A DNA stretch of 64,000 nt from Eopsaltria australis (GCA_034509425.1 JAVTVJ010000369.1:465501-529500); one strand, 5' to 3'; shown: positions 32,799-44,362, numbered from the stretch's first letter. Program-made: numbers and translations. The notes: generated by a model from the letters alone, not told the origin.

Positions 32799-33498
32799 TG
32801 TGGCAGGACGTCTATTCCCCTCATCTCCTCCTCCTGTGTGCCACAGATAACGGGTGCATAAAGAGATAACCCAAGGGAAGGAAGGCCTACCAGAGGTCAT
32901 CTCTGGTGCCAGAGGGCTCAAGACTCAGCTAAGAATTAACATCTTAGTCTGCAGAGCTGATGGAAGGAGAGATAAAGGAAAAATCACTGACGTAAGAGTC
33001 ATAGTTTTACACTATAAAAGATACACGAGCTAACACTGGGGCAGAAGTCTCTCACACCCTAAAGTGTTTGAAGCTTCTCCCTGAAGTTTGGACACAGGTT
33101 TTGTGGTTACTTCCCCGGGGATTGAGAAAAAGGGTCTCGATGTGCTGCACCAACAAATTGGATGGTAAGATACATTGAATCCTAAGCTTGTACTATTTCT
33201 TTGCTAGTTGTAACTGGAAAAGGTACCATTCTCGTGCACTGTAAGTTATTTACTTGTAATCTTTCTTTTTGTTTTATTCCTTTGTAGTATTGGTTTGCTT
33301 TCAAGTCTTATATCTGTTAGTTTTCTTGTCTATTAATAGATGTTTCATTCTATAATAGACAGAATCAGTCATCATTAAAAGAACTTATACAGGAGAGTGG
33401 GTTTTGGGGTGCTGGTTACCTCAATAAGGTTACTACCTACTGCCAAGGCCTGGGCAGGAGGCAAGGACTGATTTTAACTCCCACATCCATTCGTGACA
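32799..33498 (+). repeat. Provirus A 3' LTR
   Basis: This 700-bp LTR matches the 5' LTR copies without the solo-LTR insertion: TGTGGCAGG at the start, GTGACA at the end, and TATA-like 'actataaaag' at 33012-33021. It marks the empty-site sequence for the solo LTR. Confidence 0.9.
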
Positions 33499-35100
33499 GA
33501 GGGCAAGCACAATAGGGACCTTTTAGCCGCGTTTTTAATATCATTCAAAACCTCAACTGGTATATTGGCTGTCTGGTCTTGCGGCTTCTCCATATCTCCC
33601 TCCCCGCAAAGATGATTCAAGGTGAGGAAGGCCGTTTGCTGATTAGCTTTATAAGTCTCTAATAGTTCTTTCAAATGCCCCTTCCACTATCTGTCCCAGA
33701 GCCAGAACTGGGCATCAGATAACAGGCTTGTCATAACAGTCTTTATATCAGATGGCACCATTAAATTCGTAGCGAATGTGGCTTTTAACACGCTTTTAAA
33801 GTAGGATGACTCCCTCCCGAATTGTTTAGAAACCTTGCATAATTCCCAGAGATGGTTATACGGAAAGGGTTCCCATCTAGGGTTTGCCCCTTGCCGATTG
33901 TAAGTTACGGGAGCGGCAAAAAATTCTCCTTCCCCAGCAACATCGCAAGCCCCAGCCTCTCCACTTCCGGGTTCCAGACCGTGGGGACCGGAGGAGGGGG
34001 GCGTGGACAACCGGGGGTGGGTGTAGACTTAGGGAGGGGCTGCCGGTGGAGGGGGCGGAAACTATGCGCTCGGGGGCGGCAACCACGCACTCGGGGGCAG
34101 CAACCACGGTCGTGGCCAGAGGGAGGCTCTCGGTGGGAGGGGAGGGGCCCGACACGGTTACACCCATCGACGAGGTGGAGGAACACGGCAGAGAACCATT
34201 CGCCGTAGTGGGAGGGATGCAGGAGGAGCATGGGGAGGGTTTAGCTGTCGGGGCGGCGCGCCTGCGCAGTGACGGCATGCTGCAGCGTGGCTTTCCACAC
34301 GGCCAGCACCATGTTGCCTCGCGCATGCAACACAGCTCGCCGCGTGGCCGGCGCCATGTTGACTCGCACCAGTATTGCGCAACTCGACTGTACTGCAGCT
34401 TGTTACATGGCCGGCATGATTCAAACTTGCTCCGCTATTACGCAAACCCACCGTACCGCAGCCTGTTGCGCGGTCGGCATGATGTAAACCCACGCCAGTA
34501 TTACGCAAACCGACAGTATAGCTGGAGGGGAGTGCAACTGGTTACGTGGGCATATGGAGAAGGGTTGAGGGAAAGTCCACTGTGGGGTGATCAGGCCTGC
34601 TGCAGGGTGATCAGGCCCGCAGCAGCAGGGTGGCAGGGGGAATCGGGGGAAATCAGGGAGTCCGCAGCAGCCCTGCGCCTTTTGGTGGGTTATTCCACCC
34701 GGTTCACCCGGCTGCGGGTCGGAAGGGTATGGGGGACACGGAGTAGGGACAGATGGGGCATGCCAGTGTGGCGTCCCTGGGCTTTTCCCCTTCTCTTCTA
34801 AAACTTCACAAATTAAAATCAATAAAGGAAAAAATTCCCGTGCGGAATTATCCCCCGTCCGAGCAATGCTCCTTAACCTTTCCCCGGTTCGGTCCCAAAA
34901 CTCCAGCGATTTAACTGAGGAAGCGGAAACTGAGGAGACATGAAGAAAAGCCCACTCAATAAACCGTTTTAAGAGGTTCTCACAGAAAACTCCATTCCCC
35001 GATCTTAGGATGCTTTTAACTTAGAGATATACCTCTCGTTCAGGGCGGGATAATTTAATTCCCAACCTGAATATTTCCCCTTGCCCTGGAGTAATAGCAC
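33499..35100 (-). pseudogene. gag: Provirus D gag, matrix to mid-capsid
   Basis: Read on the minus strand from about 35100, a matrix region similar to B and F is interrupted by stops (for example TAA near 35021). A degenerate variable region with 63-bp repeats follows, then capsid starting 'PVTYNRQ' (33687-34010) with a TAG at its end. Next comes 'LNHLCGEGD' (33505-33674), and the frame breaks at provirus A. The continuation is at 4115. No usable start ATG is visible where F has MGNHQSK. Confidence 0.75.
34311..34520. repeat. 63-bp degenerate tandem repeat in D gag
   Basis: The motif 'att(g/a)cgcaa' recurs at 34374, 34437 and 34500, exactly 63 bases apart, with similar sequence between and a weaker fourth unit upstream. 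A 63-bp period is 21 codons, so expansion would keep the gag frame. Confidence 0.7.
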
Positions 35101-35431
35101 AAAGCAAAAACACAAGGAAAAGGGTGCCCTGGAGCTTTTGGCACTTACAACGAACTGAGTGGACCCTCTTTGATCCCGTAGCCAATGCTGGCTCCAACCA
35201 GCAGCTCCCGGAGGCGAACATAAAGTCCAGAGACAAGGGTCTTCAGTCGTCCCGGTCCTCTTCTGTTTCTTCTTGGGTGGATCCTTCTGATCCTGAACAG
35301 GATTTCTGAACGCCCCTTCCGAAAGTGCTAATAAAACTTAGTACTCCTTTGGGGGTGCTGACCCGCCGAAAGCGAACGCCTGACCACCAGAGTGGACAAG
35401 GACGCTTCTCAGAGACCTGAGTAGACTTCAG

Positions 35432-35449
35432 GTCCCTGTTCGGGCACCA
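35432..35449 (-). promoter_or_regulatory. Provirus D primer binding site, Lys3-type
   Basis: The minus strand reads TGGTGCCCGAACAGGGAC, one base different from the tRNA-Lys3 primer site used by several beta- and lentiviruses. It lies three bases from the LTR end. Confidence 0.85.
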
Positions 35450-35452
35450 GCT

Positions 35453-36076
35453 TGTTCGCTAGCTGTCGGTGTCCAGCCCGGATTCTGGACAGCCTCCAGC
35501 TGGCCACGTTCCAGAAGTGTCCTTGTCCAAAGGAGCACTCTGGCTGTGTCACTTAGACAACGGCCAGTGAAGCTGCTCACCCGGTGGGGTTACGTGCTGG
35601 GAGCAAAGAGCTGCGATCACTAGCTGCTGAAGTAGAAATAAGGCGAGGAGGGACTTCTGGTATGGATGAATTCTGTGCGGTTTTATTGCAGGAAGTCCAG
35701 CACAGAGGGAATCCAGGGACCAAAAGCCCCGAATACTCTCTGTGATCACCTTATGAGGGATACGTACTAACCAATCATCTGAGGGTCCCGGGGAGGAACA
35801 AGGGCAGGGTCAGGGAACCAGTCCAATGGACGGGGGAGAGGGGAGGAGGTAAGGAGTTACAGTGAATCAATCATCCAGTAACAGGTAACCTTCTAGAAGG
35901 GGGGAGATGATAGACACAACTAGTAACCAAGTAAGTTTGCCCTGGGCTAAACCATGGTTACTTCAGTCCCCGGGGGGAGCTTAGCTGTCTTGGAAGCCCT
36001 CCACCAAAGTCCTTTCTTCTCTTCTTGGGCTTCTGCTACCCCTGGAGTCCCGGAGGTAATTTCCATGGCCGCCACA
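35453..36076 (-). repeat. Provirus D 5' LTR
   Basis: On the minus strand it begins TGTGGCGGCC and ends GCGAACA, with a CAATAAAACC signal near 35680. The start was placed by alignment with the B-family LTR start and is less certain than the end, which is fixed by the primer site. Confidence 0.75.
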
Positions 36077-37935
36077 GTCTGGTATATGGCATTGGTCTGT
36101 CCAAGCCACGAGAAATGGACACCCCCTTGGTTCCTCTGTGGACATCAGGTATGTGAGGTCTCAGACAAGCACATGTGGTGTGAAGTTTGGCATTGCAGAT
36201 AGTCCAGTGGCAGCCAAATTTTTCTGCTGTAGTGTGATGTTTCCAGAGTTGGAGCTAAGGGGGAGGAAGAGAGGGCTGGAATAAAACCAAGCCTTAAAAC
36301 CTTCTCTAAACTGTTGTTTGCAGGCACATAACTCAGCAATTGCCTCTTTCCTCCTTACAGATTTTCTTTACTTTGAGGGTGGCTGATCTGCTGATTCTTA
36401 CCGGTACCTCTGCTAATCTTGTCTTGTTTTTGGAGAGGCAAGTTTGAGCCATGGGGTACCTCAAAAGGAAGGGAAGGAGTACTGATGAGGCTCTGTTTTT
36501 CATATGTGTTGTTCAGTGTTCACAGGTTTGGGAATAGGAAACAACCTGAGTGATAGGCCCCAAACTCAGTGGGGGCCAAGATAAGGAAGAATTAAATATT
36601 TTTTTACATCCTCAAGATGTGGCTCAGTTAATCAATCACAGTCTGAGTATTAGAAATACCATAGACACAATAAAGTGATACCTTTTCATTCAAATTCTCT
36701 TCACATTTTCCAGACAAGAATGTAAGGGTTTTCAAGCAGTAGCTTTTCAGCTGTACCTAGAATGGAACTGTAGGACTTTTTCTTTTCCCCATTTTTGAAT
36801 TCATGTATGTTTCCTTGCTGGCAAGTGTTGAGAGGTAAAATAGCTCACCAAAAAAAAATAAAGTTTACAACTCATTGACCTGTTGGTTGCTGCATGGGTT
36901 CTATTTCAAAGCCCTTAATTCCCATCTACGTCCTCCCTTTGTTTTTTGTTTTGAAATGGATCCCCTCAAGTTTCCAGACTGGAAGGCTGCCCAAAAGGCT
37001 ATTATGGAATTATCTTTTAACTTTTAGTGCACGTAGCTGTGGAGATGTGTGCATGATGACTGTGTCTTTCCTGAAGCTGGGCATTGGGCAAGCAAATAGG
37101 TGTCAGTACATTCAGCTTTTTCAGATCTCTGTTTGCAAAGAAACTGCAAGAAGGAGTTACTGTGATGTTGGTCATCTGCAAGCACAAATGGAATGAAAGA
37201 AAATCTGAGAAGCCGTTTCAAAGGCATCATTGACATAGGAAGTGTTTGTTATTTGTATTATTTTAATATGCACCTCCAGCATTAAAATAAAGCTTACTAG
37301 CTGACAGATTTTTGAAAATACCAACCTGCAGGAGCTTCAGTTTAAGAACTGCCTGCATTTATTTCTACTTTTCAGTGAGATGTAGCAAAAGCAGTGCCCT
37401 GGTTGGAACCAGGAGAAAGGTAGTTTGTGCATGTCTTTGTGCATACATGTTTCTGTGACTGCATAACTTAAAACCCAAACCCAACATGGGACACAAATAG
37501 AGTCTGTTAAGTAAGGTGATGATATTGCCATCATTGGAGATACTCATCTGTAGGGTCGGGTCTGAGTCTGACATGGATAAACATGCTTGTCCTGCAAGGA
37601 TGTAGAATAAAGAACTGCAGAGACATTTCCTTCCAGCTCTAACACTTCTATGGAAGGCCTTCTGGAAAGTGAATTAAATGACAAACAACCCCATGCACTT
37701 ATGTTGTCACTGAAAATAGAAGGCAATATTTGGTTTCACCGAAAAGCTATATGTGAAGTTGTACATGCTGAAATTGCAGGGTTGTGGATGACTGCAGTCA
37801 CTGATCCCTCTGAGTCTTGCTGAAAAAGAAGTTCCTAACACCATAGTCAATATGACATCTACTTGCTGGCTGTCTCTCCCATCAGAAGACCAAGCTGACT
37901 GTCCATAAACATTTTCCAACAAAGTAAGGCAAAAG
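36077..37935. other. Unassigned sequence right of provirus D
   Basis: The sequence is AT-rich, with an A-run at about 36849-36857. No gene, RNA or known repeat end is recognisable. It is probably host DNA or very old repeats. Confidence 0.5.
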
Positions 37936-37940
37936 CCTGG

Positions 37941-38537
37941 TGTCTTAGGTTACAATGGTATGTATTCTATCACCATCTTCATGGGATGTTGGGGCCGGGC
38001 ATGGCAGTGTTCCTGATGGCCGCAGAATGATTTGCTAATGGGCCGGTCGTTAGGGCTGGGTGGAGCAGTGTTCCTGATGGCTGCAGAATGGTTTGCTAAT
38101 GGGCCGGTCGTTGGGGCCGGATGGAGCACTTTACTCACCCCCAACATTGCAGATAGTGGCTCATCATCCCATTGTGAGATGCCCCGCCCAGGAGGAGGAA
38201 CCAATGTATCCCGATCTGCATATAAACTGAGATTTGAAGCACCACAGGCAGCTTTTTTTCCACTGGATTCCCAGAGGAAGACCAGATCCTTCTACACCAC
38301 CACTGGACCTTCAGAGGAGAACTACACCTTTCACAGGATCACTGCTTCAACAGAATAACATCTATCACTCCCAGAGGACTGCAACCACCTTCTAAGTGGA
38401 CTACTACCAACACCCTGACCGACAGGGTGTCAGGTTGTATTCTGACTCTGTCAGTGGTTTTTGTATTATTACATTTTTCCTATTAAATTGTAGTTCTGAC
38501 TTTGAGCCTCTCACCGATTTGCTTTCAAACTACCACA
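37941..38537 (+). mobile_element. Solo LTR with perfect 5-bp target duplication
   Basis: It begins TGTCTTAGG and ends ACCACA, flanked by CCTGG at 37936-37940 and 38538-38542. A TATA-like 'catataaac' lies near 38219, and a polyadenylation-like ATTAAA near 38482, both on the plus strand. U3 holds two 61-bp direct repeats. A 5-bp duplication is typical of ERV-L-type elements. Confidence 0.85.
37988..38128 (+). repeat. 61-bp direct repeats in the solo LTR U3
   Basis: Two full units begin at 37988 and 38049 and a partial third at 38110, each starting 'gtt(g/a)gggc' and including 'ttcctgatgg'. Duplicated U3 blocks of this kind often hold enhancer sites. Confidence 0.8.
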
Positions 38538-38542
38538 CCTGG

Positions 38543-41490
38543 GATGTCTGACCCACAGCAGTCTCCTCAGATTACAAACACAGTGCAAATCCTGTGCATC
38601 TGGTGAAACTTGGATTAATACTGAGTACAGAAATAGGACTTCAACATCTACCAAGCTGTTCTGCATAATTATCCATAAAAATAAAATTATTTATTCAGTT
38701 TGAATTATTTTCATTGGTCTTATATTAAAATTATTCAAATATTATTTATATACTTTAAAAGAAAAGTAAGATGAGGTGACTTCTTTGATGAATGCCCCTG
38801 TTTGGCTTGAGAAGGTACCCACTGCAGAAAGAAGAAAAGGAATCCCCTTCTGTCTATCTTGTGTGCCCTGCTTCTCACAAACCTATAGTACATATATAAT
38901 GTCACCTATATAAAAAGACTTGTGTGAAAAAAAAGTTTCTTTAAGGCAGACAGACCAAGCAAGATCAAGTAGGCTTTTGAAGGATGTCAGTCTTTTTATG
39001 GCAGAACTCTAAACCAGCCTTGGCAGTGCAGCCTTAACAGACAAAATACAGGCCAAAATGTGTCCCTGCAAGTGAGCCTGAGCTGATATGAGTGGACAGG
39101 GACACATTTCATTAAGCCTTGTGCAGCTCCAATTACTAGGGTCACTTTTTCTTCTGGACAAGGCTGACCTTTTTATGATGATGCCCTGCTGTCCAAATCT
39201 TCTAACGTATTGAATATGCAGCACATTGCAAAACATGTAGCCAAACAACATATATTTGGAACTTCCCTGCTGAAACTGCAGCTGCTCCTATGGGGAAAAG
39301 TGATATATACTTTTAAGCCATGCTAAATCTGGTGTAACAAGGGGAAATTCTACTCAGACTGGCAGCAGCATTAAATGACATGATCTGAGGAACAGAAGGA
39401 AACACACCAAAAAACAGGAATACCTCTTCTGATAGCCAAAAAAAATTCTTGAAAGAATCCTTCTCCTTCTTCAATGGCTTCCCCTTTCATCAAGGATGTG
39501 ATTCAAAACTGCACGGTAAGAGATGGAAAGGTTACTGATGTCAGTAGATCTTGCTTCATATCCATGTAACTACTAACTACTTCCCAGATAATTACTCTGG
39601 AATTTCCTAAAAAGCGACTACAACATCAGCCTTCTCATGGAATCTGGTGCCTCATGATTGTTCTTCTTAACTTCCAAACCAGAGAATAAAGCTTTTCACA
39701 GTTTCTTTACCCAGCCCCCAAATAATGCTGCTAGATGTCTGAGGTAAAGACAAGAAATATTTAGGAGAACAGTAGATTATGTTCCTGTGGACAGAACTAT
39801 TGTTGAGATAGATCCCTCAACTTGGTTTTATACCTCACTGGTTTGAGGAGACAGAGGGAGTGGGAGTGGGTGGGTTCATCAGATCTTAGGCACATGAACA
39901 TGGCAATGGGATGTTTAAAAGGCACTTGGAAATATCAGCAACTGGATTGTTGTCAATGGGTTTTGGACACTCCTTGAAACATACAAAAATATGGAATTTT
40001 GGCTTTGGTCTCAAGGAAATAAACGTCTTTATAAAAGTTGCTTTAGTTACAGACTGGAAATTCTCTAGAAGAAAAGGCACGGCTGGTTAATTGTGAAATT
40101 ACAGTGGTGCCACCCTGGAGGGTGAATGAAATGCTCTCCTGTTTTGGTAGATGGCAGCAGACAGAGACACACTGGGTCTTCTCCTTGTAGCCTGGGGATA
40201 GAGGTTTGAATTGCTTTGTCTCCTTGGAATGTGCTGTGCATCCTTAGGGGTGAAAGAGAAGTGAATAGAGAGAGGGGAATGCACTGAATAAATAACAGTG
40301 TGGCAGGCTGGATGGTGTGCAGAAGCAAAGGTTTCTGTGCAGGGTATGAACCTGGGCTCTCACAAGGATGTAGCAGTGGTAGGCTGGCTCCTCTAACTTG
40401 GATGGCATGTTTATCTTTCTTTGTTTCAAGGATTCTGTAATTTTAATGCTAATAGACCATTCCTGTGGTTTGCTTTGTTCCATGGAACCTGAACAGCGTT
40501 TTCTAAGTCACTTTGGCATCTCTTCCAGTTGGATGAGAGAAGCTATTCCAGTTGGATGAGAGGCTTGGTGGAGGGCTGAAAACTAAAACATAGCAGAGAA
40601 AATGCCAGCCAGAGAACACAATGGGGATCATGCAAAAGCCAATATGCTACAGCTACAGGGTTAATGCTATTACCAGGGGTAAGAATCCTCCCAGCTGCTC
40701 ATTTTGAAAGTCTGTCTTCTCTGAGAAACAAAGGACTTGGATCCAAGTCATGACATTTAGGCATTAAAGAGAAGGAGCTTGAAACAGAATCTCCTGAACT
40801 GATCCATTCATGTCAATAGAGGTGTTGAAGGTTGGATTTAGTTCTTTTCCTCAGGAATTTTTCTCCCATGGGTTGCTAAGACACAAATGAGTGAGTACTT
40901 AAGAGAAACAAAGCACAAGGCTAGAGCCTTTCTCCTTGGCAGGGTGGGGCAGAATTGCCCCTCATGGAAGCAGGGCTTGAAAACTCGAGATTTGGAGAGA
41001 CTGAAAAGCAAGGGCAGGGGGGAGGTCATGCTCTTTTGCTTGGGACCCTCGGAGCTGGACGGTCGGAGCTGCTGTCTGCGGAACCCACGGCCCCCTGAGA
41101 AGCCAGCATGGAGCTGCCGGTCTGTCTGCTGTGAGTCTCTGCCCTCTGCCCCATCGGGAGCTGCCTGCCACCAGCCTGTCTCTCCCCCTGCTCCTCCTCG
41201 CTGCTCCGAGTTTCCTCGCTACATTGTAGCGGGGTTTCCCCCTGCACGTCGGGACCTCTTGCCGTCCCAGCTCCCTGTGTCCGGGGATCCTGCTGTGGCA
41301 CCGACACCAGCTGCCCCCCGAGGGTCTGTGGAGCAAGGGCTCTCCTCCATCCCTCCGTGCCTTGGGCAGTCGCCATTGCCGTGTGCTGCCTGAGCTCACG
41401 CCGGAGCACCCCCTGCAGCCACCAGGGAATCATCACACCCAGAGTGCCCCTGCAGGCTGTGGCTGGAACTGCACCAAAGGGAAAAGGTGC
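38543..41490. other. Unassigned sequence
   Basis: Mostly AT-rich with no gene recognised. From about 41040 the sequence becomes GC-rich and may be the U3 side of the element G LTR, whose left end I could not place. Confidence 0.45.
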
Positions 41491-43077
41491 CTGAAGCCGA
41501 GCAGGCTGCCACTGGTTCTGTTTGTTGGTTAACGTTATGGTTGTTGTTATTTGTTATCTTTGTTTTAGATATTAGTAAAGAACTGTTATTCCTATTCCCA
41601 TATCTTTGCCTAAGAGCCTCTTGATTTCAAATTTATAATAATTCGGAGGGAGAGGGGTTACAGTTTCCCATTCCAAGGGAGGCTCCTGCCTTCCTTAGCA
41701 GACACCTGTCCTTCAAACCAGGACAGATTTTGGTGCCCAAGGTGGGGCCCGAGGGCATCAAGAGGAAAAAGGATAACAGTTCTTGAGTAACGCAGTTTTT
41801 GTGTGCTGGATATAGGAACCTCATTCGGTTGCACCATGTGGCCTAGCTTATTCCGGTTCGTATGGCAAGTGGTCACAGCTGTTTCTCTCCCATTTGCAGC
41901 CCCGTATCTAAACATGGGCCCTATAACTAAGGCTACAGTGGCTGTTATACAGTTTGTGTCATGGGTTGATAAGGTGAGGAATTCATGGTTTTTCAACTTC
42001 CTCTGGAAGGCAGGCATGTGGATTCGCAGCTACCACACATTAATGACATGTTTTCAGGGTTACTTTAATAATGGTACCTACTGCGAGGAAGTGACACCAA
42101 AAGAAATGTTCTCACAACCCTTCACCCAGCTCTTTGGGCCTATCCCACCAATCTTTGAGGGGTTCAAATCTTCTCTAGATGCTAATGATACCATACAGTG
42201 GCTGGTGTTGCTGATAGGCCTGCTCTATTTAGCATTCAGGGATAAAGGAGGTCTGACTTGGATAACCACCCTGACACCTACCTCAGACAATAGAGATGAG
42301 GCCTCAGTACCTGACATAGCCCCAGAGACTAGAGACACCATCCCAGAACCTGACATTGCCCCAGACACTAGAGATGCTGCTACAGAGTCTGACCCAGCCC
42401 CACAACCCACCTCAGAAACAACCCACCCGGATTGGGTGGGAGTCCTGGTGAAGGAGATGCGCGAGATGGGTCAAATGCTGAAGGAATACACTTGCCCAGC
42501 TGGTGGGAAACCCTTCCCCTACCCCAAAGAGGGAGAGTCTAATGGGGCAGCAGGGGAACCCAGGGACGTTATAACCGCTCAGGCTCCAGTCAGATCAGAG
42601 GGGCAGCCACAGCCAGTAGCAGTTGCCCCTGTGGAAAAGAGGAAGACTAAGGTCAAACCAGAGCAGCCAGTGAGTAATGATGGGGAAGCAGGACCCTCTC
42701 AACCAGTAGGGAGGCCAAGGATTGAAATCACTACCGAGTCCCTGGGGTATGACAGTCTCCGTAATCTACGAAAAGACATTGTGCGACGGGGTAATGAGCC
42801 TTTTACAACCTGGTTACTTCGGGTCTGGGACCTTATGGGTATGGGTGTGCAGCTGGATAGTATCGAGGCAAGGCAGTTGGGGCCCTTGTCCCACGACTCG
42901 GGGGTAGATCAGGTATTCGGAAGAGACGACGGGCCCCTGTCTCTCTGGGAACGGTGTCCTGGGTTAGGCCAGAGGGGTGAAAATCTAGGAAGTGATCTGT
43001 GCTGCAGGAAGGAATACAACTTCCTTCCTGTGAGAGAGAGAGCCAATAATCAGGTAGTTTTAAGAATTGATAGGTAG
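41491..43077 (+). mobile_element. Element G, truncated ERV: LTR end, Lys-type primer site and gag-like gene
   Basis: The U5-like sequence up to about 41725 is followed by a primer site at 41731-41748 (TGGTGCCCAAGGTGGGGC, two bases from tRNA-Lys1,2), then one long reading frame. No pol or env follows. The right-hand end is undefined. The LTR left boundary is not determined. Confidence 0.65.
41836..43077 (+). CDS. Element G gag-like protein with N-terminal hydrophobic segments
   Basis: The ATG at 41836 has a good context (gcaccATGtg) and gives about 413 residues. Two hydrophobic stretches lie near residues 5-45 and 125-140 ('WLVLLIGLLYLAF'). A Pro/Asp/Thr-rich repeat of 'DIAP(E/D)TRD' lies near 165-200, followed by a Glu/Lys/Pro-rich linker. 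The C-terminal part contains 'LRNLRKDIVRRGNEPFTTWL' and resembles gag-like proteins I associate with bird ERVs. The last 35 or so residues look like run-on after a truncation. Function uncertain; presumed structural. Confidence 0.55.
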   Translation: MWPSLFRFVWQVVTAVSLPFAAPYLNMGPITKATVAVIQFVSWVDKVRNSWFFNFLWKAGMWIRSYHTLMTCFQGYFNNGTYCEEVTPKEMFSQPFTQLFGPIPPIFEGFKSSLDANDTIQWLVLLIGLLYLAFRDKGGLTWITTLTPTSDNRDEASVPDIAPETRDTIPEPDIAPDTRDAATESDPAPQPTSETTHPDWVGVLVKEMREMGQMLKEYTCPAGGKPFPYPKEGESNGAAGEPRDVITAQAPVRSEGQPQPVAVAPVEKRKTKVKPEQPVSNDGEAGPSQPVGRPRIEITTESLGYDSLRNLRKDIVRRGNEPFTTWLLRVWDLMGMGVQLDSIEARQLGPLSHDSGVDQVFGRDDGPLSLWERCPGLGQRGENLGSDLCCRKEYNFLPVRERANNQVVLRIDR

Positions 43078-43881
43078 GTAAACTAATTAAAAAGTGATCC
43101 GCCTTCGAGGAAAAAATCATATATAAGCAGAGACTCTCTGATGCTCTTCTTCTTTGGACCTGTTGCTGCTGTGTAGAGAGGAGCAGCTCCTGCTTCTCTC
43201 GCTAGTAAGGCCCCCCCCCACCTCCTTCCGAAGGAAGGATGGGGGGGGGGAAGGGAGGTTTTATGGCAGCCGTGCCGCTGCAGCCGGGCAGGCATGGGGG
43301 AGGAAACGATTGGAATTTTCAGTAGATACAGCTTAGCCGGTGTGCTAGCTTCACGAGAGGGAGAGCCAGGCCCCTGCTCCGGGCCAGGCAAGGACCAGGC
43401 CGGACTCCATCTAGCTCGGGCCAGGCTCTGCCCTGTCACTTCGGGCTCAGATGGCCCTACTAGGCCGAGCCAGCTTGGCAGAGCCAAGCAGAGAGACTCT
43501 TGAGAGCGTCTAGCATCTAGTTCGAACCTGTTCAAACAGTCCGGCAAAGAGCACGTGATCCTCACACTGCCGGAGAGAGAGAGACAGAGATTAACTCTCT
43601 CCATGCTTGGACTAAACTCACAGACACCCATCTTTCTTCGCAGAGAGAGGAACGAGTGAGGACACCTACATAGTGCAGCGCAGAGACTTTACAGTCAATG
43701 AGGAAAGCAAAACTAATACTCACAAGGGGGTGCATGGGAAGTTGCTTCAAGAGTGAAGCTGAAAACTCTTTTAGAAAACCATGGTTGGAGACTAAGCTAA
43801 TAAATTCTCTGTAATATATGAAAATATAGTCCAAAGGGGGATGTGAGGTTCTTATTGCAGCCAATGAACTGAAATACCTAA
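43078..43881. other. LTR-like unassigned sequence left of provirus E
   Basis: It contains a TATA-like 'catatataagcag' (43119-43131), a C-run and a G-run near 43212-43247, and a purine tract 'aaaggggga' (43833-43841) followed by TGTGAGG. Together these look like pieces of one or more LTR elements, but no paired LTR is visible. It is not the sequence expected if E had simply inserted into F. Confidence 0.4.
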
Positions 43882-44339
43882 TGATGCCTGAGGGATTTTT
43901 TCTGCTTTTTCTCCTGAATATGTCGTACCCTGTTCCCTATATTCACAAGTATTAGCATGCATACTTGTGATGCTTTAGGTGATAGTTTAGCCTGGTTTCA
44001 TGGTGTTTAGGAGGCCGGTAGACCAAACACCCCTGAAGCCACGTAGAGCTAGAGACCAAACACCCTGTTTTCGTGAGCCCTCAAGGTCTCCTAGTAGGAT
44101 AGATTTTGTAAACTAGAAGTTAGCCCACCCAGGCCCCTTATTGGGCCCTCCTGGTAGATATGCTAATGTGTAGAGTCTTTAATTGTATACTGAATTGGGG
44201 GGAAGGGGCTTTTGCGGCGTGTTCTACCTGGACGGCAGAAGCCATCGAACGGGATCCCATTAAAATACCGAGGTAAACAACCCCCAACCCTTTCAATGTG
44301 TCTGAGCCTTTATTTCCTAAGACCAGAAAAAAGGCATCA
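43882..44339 (+). repeat. Provirus E 5' LTR
   Basis: It begins TGATGCCT and ends GGCATCA. It is aligned base for base with 51889-52346 (constant offset 8007). Confidence 0.93.
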
Positions 44340-44344
44340 GTCAT

Positions 44345-44362
44345 TGGCGACTCCGCCGGGAC
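44345..44362 (+). promoter_or_regulatory. Provirus E primer binding site, tRNA-Arg(TCT)-type
   Basis: TGGCGACTCCGCCGGGAC is, from my knowledge of vertebrate tRNA-Arg(TCT) genes, a full 18-base complement of that tRNA's 3' end. It starts five bases after the shared LTR end. Confidence 0.75.

Larger units (their letters stand above)
4116..33498 (+). mobile_element. Provirus A, class III (ERV-L/ERV-S-like) provirus with env, hosting B, C and a solo LTR
   Basis: The plus-strand order is LTR, primer site, gag, pro, RT, RNase H, integrase, env, LTR. Class III is inferred from a gag without a zinc knuckle, an RT with 'TVDYQRLN' and an AAVP block, and a Ser-like primer site. Class III elements often lack env, so the env-like region (30661-31905) is notable. 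The 5' end (LTR to gag) is triplicated with D sequence. Provirus B lies in the third 5' LTR, C lies in integrase, and a solo LTR lies in both remaining 5' LTR copies. Every coding region carries stops or frameshifts. Confidence 0.8.
1..36076 (-). mobile_element. Provirus D, betaretrovirus-like ERV (footprint, interrupted and truncated by the window)
   Basis: The minus strand carries, from right to left, an LTR (35453-36076), a Lys3-type primer site (35432-35449), a decayed gag N-terminus (33505-35100), the gag end, dUTPase-like, protease and RT regions (2299-4115, repeated at 7137-8953), and an RT/RNase H segment (1-957) that leaves the window. Provirus A lies inside gag: the frame to the right of A (33499 on) continues in register with the frame to its left (4115 down). 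The candidate 6-bp target duplication is imperfect, GAGGAT at 4110-4115 and GAGGGC at 33499-33504. The 3' LTR is outside the window. D resembles B and F in gene order and protein sequence but is clearly a different, older family. Confidence 0.85.

Noticed and set aside
4110..33504. A perfect 6-bp target duplication for provirus A
   Set aside because: Only GAGG matches (GAGGAT and GAGGGC). It is recorded as degenerate rather than claimed as perfect.
33884..34801. A 305-codon plus-strand frame near the D gag start
   Set aside because: It is antisense to D gag and spans its repeat region, with no homology visible.
40887..41393. Plus- and minus-strand frames of 136-168 codons left of element G
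   Set aside because: They lie in GC-rich sequence that probably belongs to an LTR, and they show composition bias rather than protein-like features.
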